Assembly (NCBI RefSeq): GCF_938017615.1
Contig: NZ_CALIJA010000052.1
Span: forward strand, 1 to 11,179
DNA length: 11,179 bases
DNA from: an uncultured Campylobacter sp.
GTDB taxonomy: Bacteria > Campylobacterota > Campylobacteria > Campylobacterales > Campylobacteraceae
Direction of reading: 5' to 3'
Position numbers and translations under genes: made by a program. The notes beneath the pieces were generated by a model that saw nothing but the letters and a program-made list of their open reading frames with translations, made no database searches and had not been told where the DNA came from. Below are positions 1 through 6,940 of this stretch, piece after piece. Numbering within the stretch: position 1 is the first letter of the stretch; the number at the start of each line of letters is the position of its first letter.

Positions 1-956
1 ATGCTATTGAATGGGTAAGAAAAGAATTAGAAAGCTTAGGAGTAAAAAAATATAATATAACAAAAAAAGGTGCATTAATTGCTTATGTTAAAGGGAAAGA
101 TTCTAACTATAAAAAAATGATTTCTGCCCATGTTGATACTTTAGGAGCAGTAGTAAAAAAAGTTAAAAAGAATGGAAGACTTGAAATTACTAATGTTGGA
201 GGTTTCGCTTGGGGATCAGTTGAAGGAGAACATGTAACAATACATACTCTTTCTGAAAAAACATATACAGGAACTATACTTCCAATCAAAGCTTCTGTCC
301 ATGTTTATGGAGATGTTGCTAGAGAAATGCCAAGAACAGAAGAAACAATGGAAATAAGAATAGATGAAGAAGTTAAAAGTGATGGAGATGTTCTAAAATT
401 AGGTATTTTACAAGGTGATTTTGTTTCTTTTGAAACTCGTACAAGAATTTTAGATAATGGTTATATAAAATCAAGATATCTAGATGATAAATTATGTGTT
501 GCTCAAATTTTATCTTATATAAAATATTTAAAAGATAATAAATTAAAACCAAAAACTGACTTATATGTATATTTTTCTAATTATGAAGAAATTGGACATG
601 GTGTATCAATTTTCCCAGAAGATTTAGATGAATTTATTGCAGTTGATATTGGTCTTGTTGCAGGTGAAGATGCACATGGAGATGAGAAAAAGGTACAAAT
701 TATTGCTAAGGATAGCAGAAGTACATATGATTTCACTCTTAGAAAAAAACTTCAAGAAACTGCTAATAAAAATAATATAAAGTATACTGTTGGTGTATAT
801 AATAGATATGGTTCAGATGCAACAACTGCAATCTTACAAGGATTTGATTTTAAATATGCTTGTATAGGACCAAATGTTGATGCAACTCATCACTATGAAA
901 GATGTCATAATGATGGAATTGTTGAAACAGTAAAATTATTAATAGCTTACTTATAA
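1..956 (+). CDS. M42-family metallo-aminopeptidase, 5' partial
   Basis: This is the C-terminal ~317 residues of a cytosolic dinuclear-metal aminopeptidase/glutamyl-peptidase-like enzyme (FrvX/PepA-type M42 family) that trims peptides. The frame is open from base 3, so the ATG at 117 is internal and roughly 30 N-terminal residues lie off the window. Family landmarks are in order: SAHVDT (metal His, codon 129-131), RYLDDKL (bridging Asp, ~479), NYEEIGHG (catalytic and metal Glu pair, 585-590), AVDIG (metal Asp, ~643), the GSDATTA loop, and the terminal THHYERCH His. All expected catalytic and metal residues are present, so the enzyme looks functional. Codon use is extremely AT-biased (AGA for Arg, AAA, TTA) and unlike everything downstream. 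Protein style and base composition suggest a Fusobacterium-like source (inference). It is convergent to the minus-strand operon and functionally unrelated to it. Confidence 0.93.
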   Translation, partial: AIEWVRKELESLGVKKYNITKKGALIAYVKGKDSNYKKMISAHVDTLGAVVKKVKKNGRLEITNVGGFAWGSVEGEHVTIHTLSEKTYTGTILPIKASVHVYGDVAREMPRTEETMEIRIDEEVKSDGDVLKLGILQGDFVSFETRTRILDNGYIKSRYLDDKLCVAQILSYIKYLKDNKLKPKTDLYVYFSNYEEIGHGVSIFPEDLDEFIAVDIGLVAGEDAHGDEKKVQIIAKDSRSTYDFTLRKKLQETANKNNIKYTVGVYNRYGSDATTAILQGFDFKYACIGPNVDATHHYERCHNDGIVETVKLLIAYL

Positions 957-964
957 GTTTTAAG

Positions 965-1004
965 AATAGAAAACACTTAGAAAAATTTCTAGGTGTTTTC
1001 TATT
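965..1004 (+). terminator. Intrinsic terminator of the M42 peptidase gene
   Basis: A 16-base left arm (965-980) pairs with 989-1004 around an 8-base A/T loop. The only imperfection is one G-T wobble. The stem begins 8 bases after the stop codon and its 3' arm is rich in T, as expected of Rho-independent terminators in AT-rich genomes. Because the arms are A-rich then T-rich, it could act from either side. Confidence 0.8.
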
Positions 1005-1009
1005 TAAAA

Positions 1010-1367
1010 ATAAAATGATATTAAAATTTTTGAAATTTTATGAAAACAGCGGTTGCAAAAGAAACAACGTCTTTTAAAATTTCAAAATTTCATTCAAGCT
1101 CGCGGATAAAAATTTTAGCTCGTAAAGCGCTTTACATACTAGCCTAAAAGCGGCAGACAAGCGGGCTTTAAGCCGCGCCGCTAAGCGCTAAGCCCGTAAA
1201 AGCCGTTCACCGCACACCTTTGATAATATGTGCCGCACGTTATCAAACCGCCGCGCGCCGTCAAACAAACGCCGCCTATGTTATCCGATCGCCCGCTGCC
1301 CCGTGCCGCCGCAAAGTAAACTACCAAACCGCAACACCCGCGATCTTGCCGCGACGCACGGCGAAAT
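1010..1367. other. Gene-free stretch after the last ACP, including the composition break
   Basis: No reading frame here looks like a gene on either strand. The first ~35 bases are the transition from AT-rich DNA to AAATTT-rich, GC-balanced DNA. The rest is GC-rich and holds two inverted repeats. One is TTTGATAA/TTATCAAA (1219-1226 and 1240-1247) with a small inner GTG/CAC stem. The other is CGGGCTT/AAGCCCG (1162-1168 and 1190-1196). Either could be a weak terminator for the minus-strand operon, but neither has a clear T-run after it in that direction. No tRNA or other RNA is recognisable. Confidence 0.5.
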
Positions 1368-1646
1368 TTAACTCTCGCCGCCCGTAGTCTCCACGCTCGC
1401 GCCCTGATCGAGCTTCGCGGCTACGGCATCCACGATGTCGCCAAGGGTTTGGATATTTTTAAAATCATCGGGCATCAGCTTGTAGCCGGTGTTTTTCTTG
1501 ACGTAATCGACCAGATCGATCGCGTCGATGCTGTCGATCTGCAGATCCTCGTAAATTTTAGCCTCAGGCACGACCTTGCTCTCGTCGATCTCAAAGAGCT
1601 CCACGAGCGCCTTTTTTAAAATTTCAAAAATTTCATCTTTACTCAT
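1368..1646 (-). CDS. apeF: Acyl carrier protein, second of a pair (ApeF-like)
   Basis: This 92-residue acyl carrier protein has the phosphopantetheine site in the motif LQIDSIDAIDL, with Ser39 as the attachment residue. Four-helix ACP spacing is normal, followed by a slightly longer polar C-terminus ending GGES. The start chosen is the ATG at 1646, because AGGAGT lies just upstream on the minus strand and the protein then begins at the normal ACP helix I; a longer frame reaching 1688 adds 14 unlike residues. The start overlaps the stop of the preceding ACP by 8 bases, implying translational coupling. Paired ACPs are standard in aryl polyene clusters (ApeE/ApeF), where one or both carry the growing polyene. 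Which of the two names applies is assigned from gene order, not from proof. Confidence 0.9.
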   Translation of the reverse strand: MSKDEIFEILKKALVELFEIDESKVVPEAKIYEDLQIDSIDAIDLVDYVKKNTGYKLMPDDFKNIQTLGDIVDAVAAKLDQGASVETTGGES

Positions 1647-1905
1647 TTTTACTCCTATTTTCGGCGATGTATTGCGCCAAAGACGCAACGGATGAGAAAA
1701 TTTGCTTTAAATTTTGGGTTTTTGAGTTAAGCACGATGCCGTATTTCTTCTGCACCAAAAGCCCGAGCTCCAGCGCATCGACCGAATCGAGCCCGAGCCC
1801 GTCGCCAAAAAGCGGCTCATCGTCATTTATGTCGCCGGGCGCGACGTCTTCGAGGTTCAGCCCCGAAATGATCAGCTCCTTAAGTTCCAAAATTTCTTCG
1901 TTCAC
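1639..1905 (-). CDS. apeE: Acyl carrier protein, first of a pair (ApeE-like)
   Basis: This 88-residue acyl carrier protein has the attachment motif GLGLDSVDALEL with Ser41 as the phosphopantetheine site. The start is a GTG at 1905, forming a 4-base overlap with the acyltransferase stop and preceded by a strong AAGGAGA Shine-Dalgarno. It is acidic throughout, as ACPs are. The pair differ clearly around the prosthetic-group helix (DSVDALELGLL versus DSIDAIDLVDYV), so they are probably specialised rather than duplicates. In the APE system (established for E. coli and Xenorhabdus), ACPs carry the aryl starter and the polyene intermediates. The phosphopantetheinyl transferase at the head of this operon is its likely activator. 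Confidence 0.9.
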   Translation of the reverse strand: MNEEILELKELIISGLNLEDVAPGDINDDEPLFGDGLGLDSVDALELGLLVQKKYGIVLNSKTQNLKQIFSSVASLAQYIAENRSKNE

Positions 1906-2657
1906 AGATTCTCCTTTTCATATAGATTTGATATTTTTTCGTAGAGTTTGCGCACGCGGATCGGGTTTGGACGATCCGGCTCGAAGCCCGTTAGATCCAG
2001 CGCGCACAGCTCGTAGAGGTCGTATCTCATACGAACCTCGGGCGTATCGTACCATACTTGTCCTTTTTTTAGGCTTTTAGGATCCATTTTTATCGCGACG
2101 CAGTTTATGTTTTTTGCGAAATTTATCGCGATGTAAAACGCCGCTTTGTGCATGGCGATGCGATCCGCGGTGCGCGTGCCCTCGGGGAAGATGATTAGGC
2201 TTTCTCCTCGCGCAAGGGCGCTGTGGCACGCATCTATCATCGCTTCCGAGCCGGTATTTGGGATGTAGCCCGCGGCTGCGATGGCGGCGGAGAGGAAGGG
2301 GTTTTTGCACAGACTTTCCTTGACTACGCAGTTTGCGCGCCGCACGTGAGCTAAAAAGATCACCACGTCAAGCAGGCTGGGGTGGTTTGCGATGATGAGA
2401 GTGCCGCTAGGCGGGAGTTTGCAGCGCCAGTTCACGCCGATGCTGCCGTAAAGTCGCGCTAGCAGCAAAAAGATGCGCCACGAGATCATTATAAAATCGC
2501 GTACGAAATTTCGCACGACCTCTATGCGGTTTAGCCGCAGCAGCGCTACGGGGAGGAAGAGTAGGTTGCCTATCATACACAGCGCGCCGAAGCTTGCGAA
2601 GGATAACGCGATGCCGATCTGTTTAAGCTTGCGCCTTAGCGGATCTGTCTGCTTCAT
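1902..2657 (-). CDS. PlsC-type lysophospholipid acyltransferase-like protein
   Basis: This 251-residue membrane-associated acyltransferase of the PlsC/LPLAT family has the HX4D motif as NHPSLLD (His92, Asp97) and the acceptor-binding motif FPEGTRT (157-163). One or two hydrophobic segments lie near residues 15-40 and 54-70, suggesting inner-membrane attachment. It starts with an ATG at 2657 in a 4-base ATGA overlap with the upstream frame and ends in a GTGA overlap with the first ACP. A small PlsC-like acyltransferase between the chain-length factor and the two ACPs is the usual arrangement in aryl polyene clusters, where it is thought to transfer the finished polyene from ACP to a lipid or glycolipid acceptor. 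That role is inferred; direct substrate evidence is not in the sequence. Confidence 0.88.
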   Translation of the reverse strand: MKQTDPLRRKLKQIGIALSFASFGALCMIGNLLFLPVALLRLNRIEVVRNFVRDFIMISWRIFLLLARLYGSIGVNWRCKLPPSGTLIIANHPSLLDVVIFLAHVRRANCVVKESLCKNPFLSAAIAAAGYIPNTGSEAMIDACHSALARGESLIIFPEGTRTADRIAMHKAAFYIAINFAKNINCVAIKMDPKSLKKGQVWYDTPEVRMRYDLYELCALDLTGFEPDRPNPIRVRKLYEKISNLYEKENL

Positions 2658-3748
2658 TGCGCAGCGCCTCTTTCGTCGGAGATTTTACGGCAGATTTTGT
2701 TGGAAATTTTACGGCTCTCGGCGAGGGTTTTGTTGTTCTCGGCAGGGATTTGATGGTTCATCATGCGCGCGATCTCGATAAAATTTTTACGGCTTGCCGT
2801 TTGCCGCATCGTAGCGGAGTTTTTACAGTTCTCTGCGCGCGATATTTCGCCTTGCGGCGTGTGCTGAAGCAATAGAGCTTTCATGGTCTGAGGGGAGGCG
2901 ATCTCGGCGCTGTGCATGTGCCGAAGCAATAGAATTTTTGTGACGCGCGATAAACTGCAATCTTGTAGAATTCCCGCCGTTCGCCGTGCGTATTGCCTCG
3001 GTGAAATTTCCATAGCTTGCCGCATGCTTCGTCGTGCGTATTGCTGCGATGGAATTTTTATCTTTTGCTGCACATATCGTTGCGGTAGAATTTCGGCGGT
3101 TTGCCACGCGCGCCGTTGCGACAGAATTTCTGCGAAGCGCCATATACGCTGCTTTGGCGCCACCATACGACGCGCCGTCTGATTAAATTTATAGCTCGCG
3201 GCGCCGCAAAATTTAAAATTCATCGCAACGCCTTGTCGTATGCATTTTGCCTGAGAGGCTACTCGGTTGATCGCGCGGCTAAATTTAAACTTGTAGCGCA
3301 AGCTTTGTTTTGCTAAATTTATGAAATTTACAACTTGCCGCGCGTACTGTTTCAGTGCGCCGCATCTGTCTTTATAGCGGAATTTTACAGTGTACTGCTG
3401 CGGTAAAATTTTTATAGCCCGCAACTCGCACCGTTTGGGAGAATTTTTTTCAGTTCGTTGCGTATGCCTCGGCAGTGTATTTTCGCAGCGCGCCTCATTG
3501 CAACGCGATTTGGAGGCGTATGGCGCGCGCCCTTTAGGCGTGCTTTTAAGATGCACCGTTTGATCAAGTCTGTGTTTGATGGCGCTGCTAAATTTAAAAC
3601 TTTCACTATATCCGCGTTTGGCGGAGCGGCTAAATTTAAAGCTATTCGTTCGCGCCGTTGCGGCTCTGCGCGGCCTGGGATTTTGATCAAATTTGCTCGT
3701 CTCGCCGCGCTTGCTCATGCGATGAAATTTTGCTATTTTAGCGCTCAC
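2654..3748 (-). CDS. Basic, repeat-built hypothetical protein in the operon
   Basis: This 364-codon frame matches no family I recognise. The predicted protein is very basic (rich in Arg, Lys, Gln, Ser, Ala), has few acidic residues, no signal peptide and no clear membrane span. It is built from two degenerate repeat families. One contains FKFSR/FKFSS (near residues 36-60, 152-162, 177-187). The other is a ~12-residue unit of the form x-E-I-L-P-Q-R-Y-A-R-R-T (near 111-120 and 206-270). The GTG start at 3748 overlaps the chain-length-factor stop by 11 bases and has AAGG upstream; an ATG at 3718 is the alternative. The stop overlaps the acyltransferase ATG by 4 bases. That exact fit argues for translation. 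Against it, other frames here are also fairly open and the sequence looks like expanded repeat DNA, so it may be a coupling filler rather than a functional protein. Confidence 0.5.
   Translation of the reverse strand: MSAKIAKFHRMSKRGETSKFDQNPRPRRAATARTNSFKFSRSAKRGYSESFKFSSAIKHRLDQTVHLKSTPKGRAPYASKSRCNEARCENTLPRHTQRTEKNSPKRCELRAIKILPQQYTVKFRYKDRCGALKQYARQVVNFINLAKQSLRYKFKFSRAINRVASQAKCIRQGVAMNFKFCGAASYKFNQTARRMVAPKQRIWRFAEILSQRRAWQTAEILPQRYVQQKIKIPSQQYARRSMRQAMEISPRQYARRTAGILQDCSLSRVTKILLLRHMHSAEIASPQTMKALLLQHTPQGEISRAENCKNSATMRQTASRKNFIEIARMMNHQIPAENNKTLAESRKISNKICRKISDERGAAQ
2939..3133 (-). repeat. Degenerate ~36-bp tandem repeat in the basic repeat frame
   Basis: Successive units encode peptides such as AEILSQRRAWQT, AEILPQRYVQQK, IKIPSQQYARRS and MEISPRQYARRT. 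Most are 12 residues (36 bp), and one spacing is stretched by four residues. On the plus strand each unit contains a GAATTT/AAATTT core flanked by GTTGCGG- and GCCGCG-like words. Units have diverged but kept phase, so no frameshift has accumulated across the block. Confidence 0.65.
3188..3643 (-). repeat. Dispersed GGCTAAATTTAAA repeats encoding FKFSR-type peptides
   Basis: The plus-strand word GCGGCTAAATTTAAA or a near copy appears around 3200, 3268, 3585 and 3627. On the minus strand it gives FKFSR, FKFSS, FKFSR and FKFCG at similar intervals. The copies are not strictly tandem but share the same reading phase in the 364-codon frame. Confidence 0.55.
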
Positions 3749-5288
3749 GATTTTGCCTTAAAAAAGCTGCGATTTTGGCTGGATCTTTGACGCGCCAAAG
3801 ATAGTCTAAAACCCCGTCGCTGCTGCGCCATTCGCGCTTACCGGAGAGGATTTTAGCCAAAAATTCCACCGCGGTATCTAGCGGGATCTCGCCGCCCTCT
3901 TTAAAGCTTCGTAAAATTTCATTCTCGGTTCGCGGTTTCGGATTTTGCGCCTCTAGGCTCTGCGCCGTTGCGTCCGCAACGTGCGGCGAAATTTCGATCT
4001 GCATGTCATCTCCGCGCTGAAGCACCAGAAGTAGGGCGCAGGCGAAGTCGCAGCGCTTCAGATAGTCGTTATTTGCCTCCTCAAAATAGCAGAGCAGGGC
4101 GATTTTATCGTTACCCGACTTGTATTCGCCGTCCTTGCCATCTTCGTTTGCGTCCTGCGCGGAGCCGGAATTTTCCGCGCTTTCTTTTAGCCTTGCAGCG
4201 GCGATTATTGCGCCGTTTTCGAGCGCGCAGGCTGCTGAGATCGTCGAAATTTCGGCATGGTTTTGCGTAAAAATCGCATTTTGCGCCGCGATAGCGTTGA
4301 GTACGCTGACGCAAAAGCTCGAAGGCGAGACGCTTTCGCTCATTGAGCCGAGCAGGCTAAAACAGCGGTTGATCTCGCCCAGGCGCGAGCAAAAAACGAG
4401 CGGCATTCCTTCGGGCTGCGTCGCGGAGCTTTGCATCGCATGATCGCAGGTTTCCGAGCTTTCGTTTGTTTTGGAATTTTGCCTCGCGAAATTTAAGGAA
4501 TTTTCATTTGCCGAATCTAAATTTTGCGGCATAAAATTTAAAGAATTTTCATTTGCGAAATCCTGCGGCGGCGGGTTTTGTGCGGCGGTGCGGCTTTTGC
4601 TTGCATCTAAATTTTGAGGTGCGAGATTTAAGGAGTTTTCCTCAGCTAAGCTTTGCGGCGCATTTTGCGAAATTTCGCCTAAAAGCGAGATGCAAAGTTT
4701 CGCCCCGAGCCCCAAGCGGCGGCGCTGCAACGGCGGAATGTGCTCAAGAGCCGGTTTTTTCCTTAAAGCTTCTAGCGCTAAAATTTCATCTTTTAAGCGG
4801 GCGTGAGCAGAAATTTCTAAATTTTCTCCAGAGCTGTTGTGTAAGGCCTCGTCCTTGCGTGCCGCGAAATTTTTATAAAGTCCCGTCGTTTCTTCGGAGC
4901 CGCAATCAAAACCGCGCAAGGGGTTAAATTTAGATGCATCCGCTTTGTAATTTAATCCTCGCTGCGAGCCGAGCTTAGTAGAATTTTCATCAAGACCTTC
5001 TGCGGCAAGGTTACGACCCGCGCTTTCGCTATTTTCGCGCGCTGCAAAATTTGCGGGATTTATAGAATTCTGCTTGCAGTCCAGAATATCTGTAAAATCT
5101 TGCGTATAATTTAACGCGAAATCATACGTAAAATTTTGATCTGCATCGCAAGCGAGATCGGAATTTCCGCCTAAATTTACTTCGGAAATTCCGTCCGAGC
5201 AAGCGGCGAAATTTTTATAAAACTCCGCCGGCTCGCCCGAAATTATCGCGCTTGCGTAAGCTACGCCGAAGCTTAGTTTATTTTGCAA
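3738..5288 (-). CDS. apeC: Ketosynthase-like chain-length factor with large inserts (ApeC-like)
   Basis: This is a member of the beta-ketoacyl synthase-like family (PF13723 type) that pairs with the ApeO ketosynthase as chain-length factor. Family segments are recognisable but separated. They are the N-terminal LSFGVAYAS (5-13), HIPPLQRRRLG (183-193), LVFCSRLGEINRCFSLL (297-313), FCVSVLNAIAAQNAIF (325-340), IALLCYFEE (396-404), CALLLVLQRG (417-426) and FLAKILSGKREW (476-487). At 516 residues it is about twice the usual ~240-250. The excess is low-complexity sequence at about 25-180, 208-293 and 370-393, rich in Asn, Ser, Ala and Glu. No HGTGT or GHTLGAAG histidine motif is present, as expected for a non-catalytic partner. 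The TTG start at 5288 is chosen for its AGAGG site 6 bases upstream and its 11-base overlap with the preceding gene. Confidence 0.82.
   Translation of the reverse strand: MQNKLSFGVAYASAIISGEPAEFYKNFAACSDGISEVNLGGNSDLACDADQNFTYDFALNYTQDFTDILDCKQNSINPANFAARENSESAGRNLAAEGLDENSTKLGSQRGLNYKADASKFNPLRGFDCGSEETTGLYKNFAARKDEALHNSSGENLEISAHARLKDEILALEALRKKPALEHIPPLQRRRLGLGAKLCISLLGEISQNAPQSLAEENSLNLAPQNLDASKSRTAAQNPPPQDFANENSLNFMPQNLDSANENSLNFARQNSKTNESSETCDHAMQSSATQPEGMPLVFCSRLGEINRCFSLLGSMSESVSPSSFCVSVLNAIAAQNAIFTQNHAEISTISAACALENGAIIAAARLKESAENSGSAQDANEDGKDGEYKSGNDKIALLCYFEEANNDYLKRCDFACALLLVLQRGDDMQIEISPHVADATAQSLEAQNPKPRTENEILRSFKEGGEIPLDTAVEFLAKILSGKREWRSSDGVLDYLWRVKDPAKIAAFLRQNRER
4491..4640 (-). 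repeat. Three-copy ENSLNF/PQNLD repeat in the chain-length factor
   Basis: Residues 217-229, 247-259 and 262-271 repeat the theme ENSLN-[LF]-x-PQNLD-[AS]. In DNA the copies share TAAATTTTG and AAATTTAAGGAATTTTC words. The repeat lies in the second insert, between the PPLQRRRLG and LVFCSRLGE family segments. Confidence 0.75.
4861..5222 (-). repeat. Dispersed YKNFAA repeat in the first chain-length-factor insert
   Basis: The peptide YKNFAA occurs at residues 24-29 and 138-143. ANFAAREN (79-86) and RNLAAE (92-97) are related. The matching DNA, GCGAAATTTTTATAAA, is nearly identical at about 4864 and 5208 on the plus strand. Confidence 0.6.
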
Positions 5289-5700
5289 TATAGCCTCTTA
5301 GCGTGACGCCGTTCATTATCGAGCCTACGCCGCATTCAAACTCTTTGTCGCTCACGAAAACGTTTTTATAATAGTAGCTCGTGATATTGACGACCTTGTT
5401 GCCGCCCTCTTTTTTGGCGCGATCTTGAAAACTAAGCAGCGCCGATAAAAACGCGCGGTTGCATGCGGCTTGATCGGTCTTATTGATGCTGTTTGTTTTT
5501 TTATTCGAGCTTAGCTGCTGCGTGATCTTTCTGCCTGCGGATTTATTGCCGAAGTAGAATTTTATGTTCGGATCAAGCTTGGCTTTAGCGTCGGGTTCTG
5601 CGAGTGCCGCGGCGATAGGGAAGCGCATGATGTCGTTTTTGGCATAAGCCGAATTAGCGACAAAAAGCGTCGCAACTACGAAAAATAGAAATTTTTTCAT
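5278..5700 (-). CDS. Small secreted protein of unknown function
   Basis: This 140-residue protein has a clear Sec signal peptide: MKK, a hydrophobic core FLFFVVATLFVA, and a likely cleavage after AYA (residue ~20). The mature part reads like a family of small periplasmic proteins often mislabelled 'excinuclease ATPase subunit'. Conserved-looking parts are KFYFGNK, KKTNSINKTDQAACNRAFLSAL, VVNITSYYYKN and a Cys-containing FECGVGSIMNGVTLRG tail. Two cysteines (in AACNRAF and FECGVG) could form a disulfide. The ATG at 5700 has AAAGGAG just upstream and follows the ApeR-like stop by 10 bases. Its place inside the operon suggests an envelope role tied to polyene handling, but no biochemical function can be read from the sequence. 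The family resemblance is from memory and should be checked. Confidence 0.82.
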   Translation of the reverse strand: MKKFLFFVVATLFVANSAYAKNDIMRFPIAAALAEPDAKAKLDPNIKFYFGNKSAGRKITQQLSSNKKTNSINKTDQAACNRAFLSALLSFQDRAKKEGGNKVVNITSYYYKNVFVSDKEFECGVGSIMNGVTLRGYIAK

Positions 5701-5710
5701 TTTCTCTCCT

Positions 5711-6940
5711 TTAGTCGATAAATTTTTTAAAAATCAAAGATGTGTTCACGCCGCCGAAAGCGAAGTTGTTATTCATAACGTAGTCCGTCTCTATCTCCTG
5801 CGGCTGTGTGAGATATCTAAGCGGCGCACACTGCGGATCGATAGCTCGTAAATTTAGATTCGGATAGAATAGCCCCTCGTTCATCATCATCACTGAGATG
5901 AAGCTCTCTAACGCCCCGCACGCGCCCAAAGTATGACCCAAATATCCCTTATAAGAGCTCACGGGCGTCTGCGAGCCGAAAATTTCATGCGTTGCCGTAG
6001 ATTCTGCAACGTCGCCCTGCTTGGTCGCCGTAGCGTGGGCGTTTACGTGCCCGATGAGATCCGGCGAAATGGCGGCCCCTTTGAGCGCCAGCTGCATCGC
6101 CGCGCGCATAGTCTCACTCTGTGGACGGGTGATATGCGTGCCGTCACAGGTCGTGCCGAAGCCCACTATCTCGGCGTAAATTTTAGCGCCACGCGCAAGT
6201 GCGCTTCTTAGGCTTTCTAGTACGAATATAGCGCCGCCTTCACCCAAAACCAGCCCGTCGCGCGCTATATCAAACGGCGCGGGGCTGAGGGTAGGGGTGT
6301 CGTTTTTACAGCTTGTCGCGTAGAGCTTATCAAATACGAATGCCTGGCTCGGGTGTAGCTCGTCCGCGCCGCCTGCCAGCATCATATCCGCAAGGCCGAA
6401 TTTTATCGCTTCATAGGAGTATCCGATCGCTTGAGACGCGCTCGTGCACGCAGAGCCGGTGGGGATGAGCCTGCCTTTTAGTCCGTAGTAGATCGCGATA
6501 TTCGCAGCGACGGTGTGGGGCATCATCTTGACGTAGGAGTTGGCGTTGAAGGTGCTATCCTTGCCGTGCAAAATATCTACGACCTCGCCAGTAGCTTTCG
6601 CATCGCCGCTGCAGCTACCCGCTGCGACGCCCATACGGCCGTCCTTGATGCGCTCGTCTTTCAAAAGCCCAGCATCCGCCAGAGCTTCGCCCGCGGCATC
6701 TACGCCAAACATCGCTACCTTGCCCATCGAGCGAGTATCTTTGCGGTTCCAGTGTGCAGGCGGCGCGTAGTTTTGTATCGGCGCACCAAGCCTGGTGTTT
6801 AGCTCCTCGCCGAAGATATCCCATTCGCTCATATAAACTACGGCGCTTTTTTGCTGCGCCAAATTTTGCTTTATGCTTGCCCAGTCCCGTCCGAATGCAC
6901 AGACGTTGCCAAAACCCGTAATAACTACTCTATTTAACAT
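5711..6940 (-). CDS. apeR: Beta-ketoacyl-ACP synthase (ApeR-like)
   Basis: This 409-residue FabF-type condensing enzyme has a full Cys-His-His triad. Cys165 is in TGSACTSASQ, His302 in NAHATATKQGD and His336 in GYLGHTLGACG. The thiolase-fold glycine tail NNNFAFGGVNTSL is intact. The first His motif reads HATAT rather than the classical HGTGT. It has normal length with no inserts, unlike the other ketosynthase of the operon. The ATG at 6940 overlaps the ketoreductase stop by 7 bases. The gene order KS-DH-KR-KS is the conserved aryl polyene core (ApeO-P-Q-R). In the characterised systems ApeR supports chain initiation or early extension alongside the ApeO-ApeC heterodimer. That division of labour is borrowed from the family, not shown here. 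Confidence 0.93.
   Translation of the reverse strand: MLNRVVITGFGNVCAFGRDWASIKQNLAQQKSAVVYMSEWDIFGEELNTRLGAPIQNYAPPAHWNRKDTRSMGKVAMFGVDAAGEALADAGLLKDERIKDGRMGVAAGSCSGDAKATGEVVDILHGKDSTFNANSYVKMMPHTVAANIAIYYGLKGRLIPTGSACTSASQAIGYSYEAIKFGLADMMLAGGADELHPSQAFVFDKLYATSCKNDTPTLSPAPFDIARDGLVLGEGGAIFVLESLRSALARGAKIYAEIVGFGTTCDGTHITRPQSETMRAAMQLALKGAAISPDLIGHVNAHATATKQGDVAESTATHEIFGSQTPVSSYKGYLGHTLGACGALESFISVMMMNEGLFYPNLNLRAIDPQCAPLRYLTQPQEIETDYVMNNNFAFGGVNTSLIFKKFID

Noticed and set aside
117..956. M42 peptidase starting at the ATG at 117
   Set aside because: The frame is open back to base 3 and codes for sensible M42 sequence (IEWVRKELESLGV), so the ATG is internal and the gene is cut by the window edge.
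1647..1688. Longer N-terminus for the second ACP
   Set aside because: The added residues do not resemble ACP and overlap the first ACP coding region; AGGAGT precedes the ATG at 1646.
2939..3133. CRISPR array
   Set aside because: Units are ~36 bp apart but there is no conserved repeat with unique spacers; the units are degenerate and in a single reading phase, and no cas gene is present.
2823..3143. Second minus-strand frame over the repeat region
   Set aside because: Repeats whose length is a multiple of three keep several frames open. This one does not meet the neighbouring genes' start and stop, unlike the 364-codon frame.
3458..3790. Plus-strand frame of 110 codons with FDGAAKFK/FGGAAKFK repeats
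   Set aside because: It is the reverse reading of the palindromic AAATTT repeats, opposes the operon, crosses the chain-length-factor end and has no ribosome site.
4553..4927. Plus-strand 124-codon frame
   Set aside because: It lies antisense within the chain-length-factor insert, whose own frame spans conserved blocks on both sides; no family resemblance.
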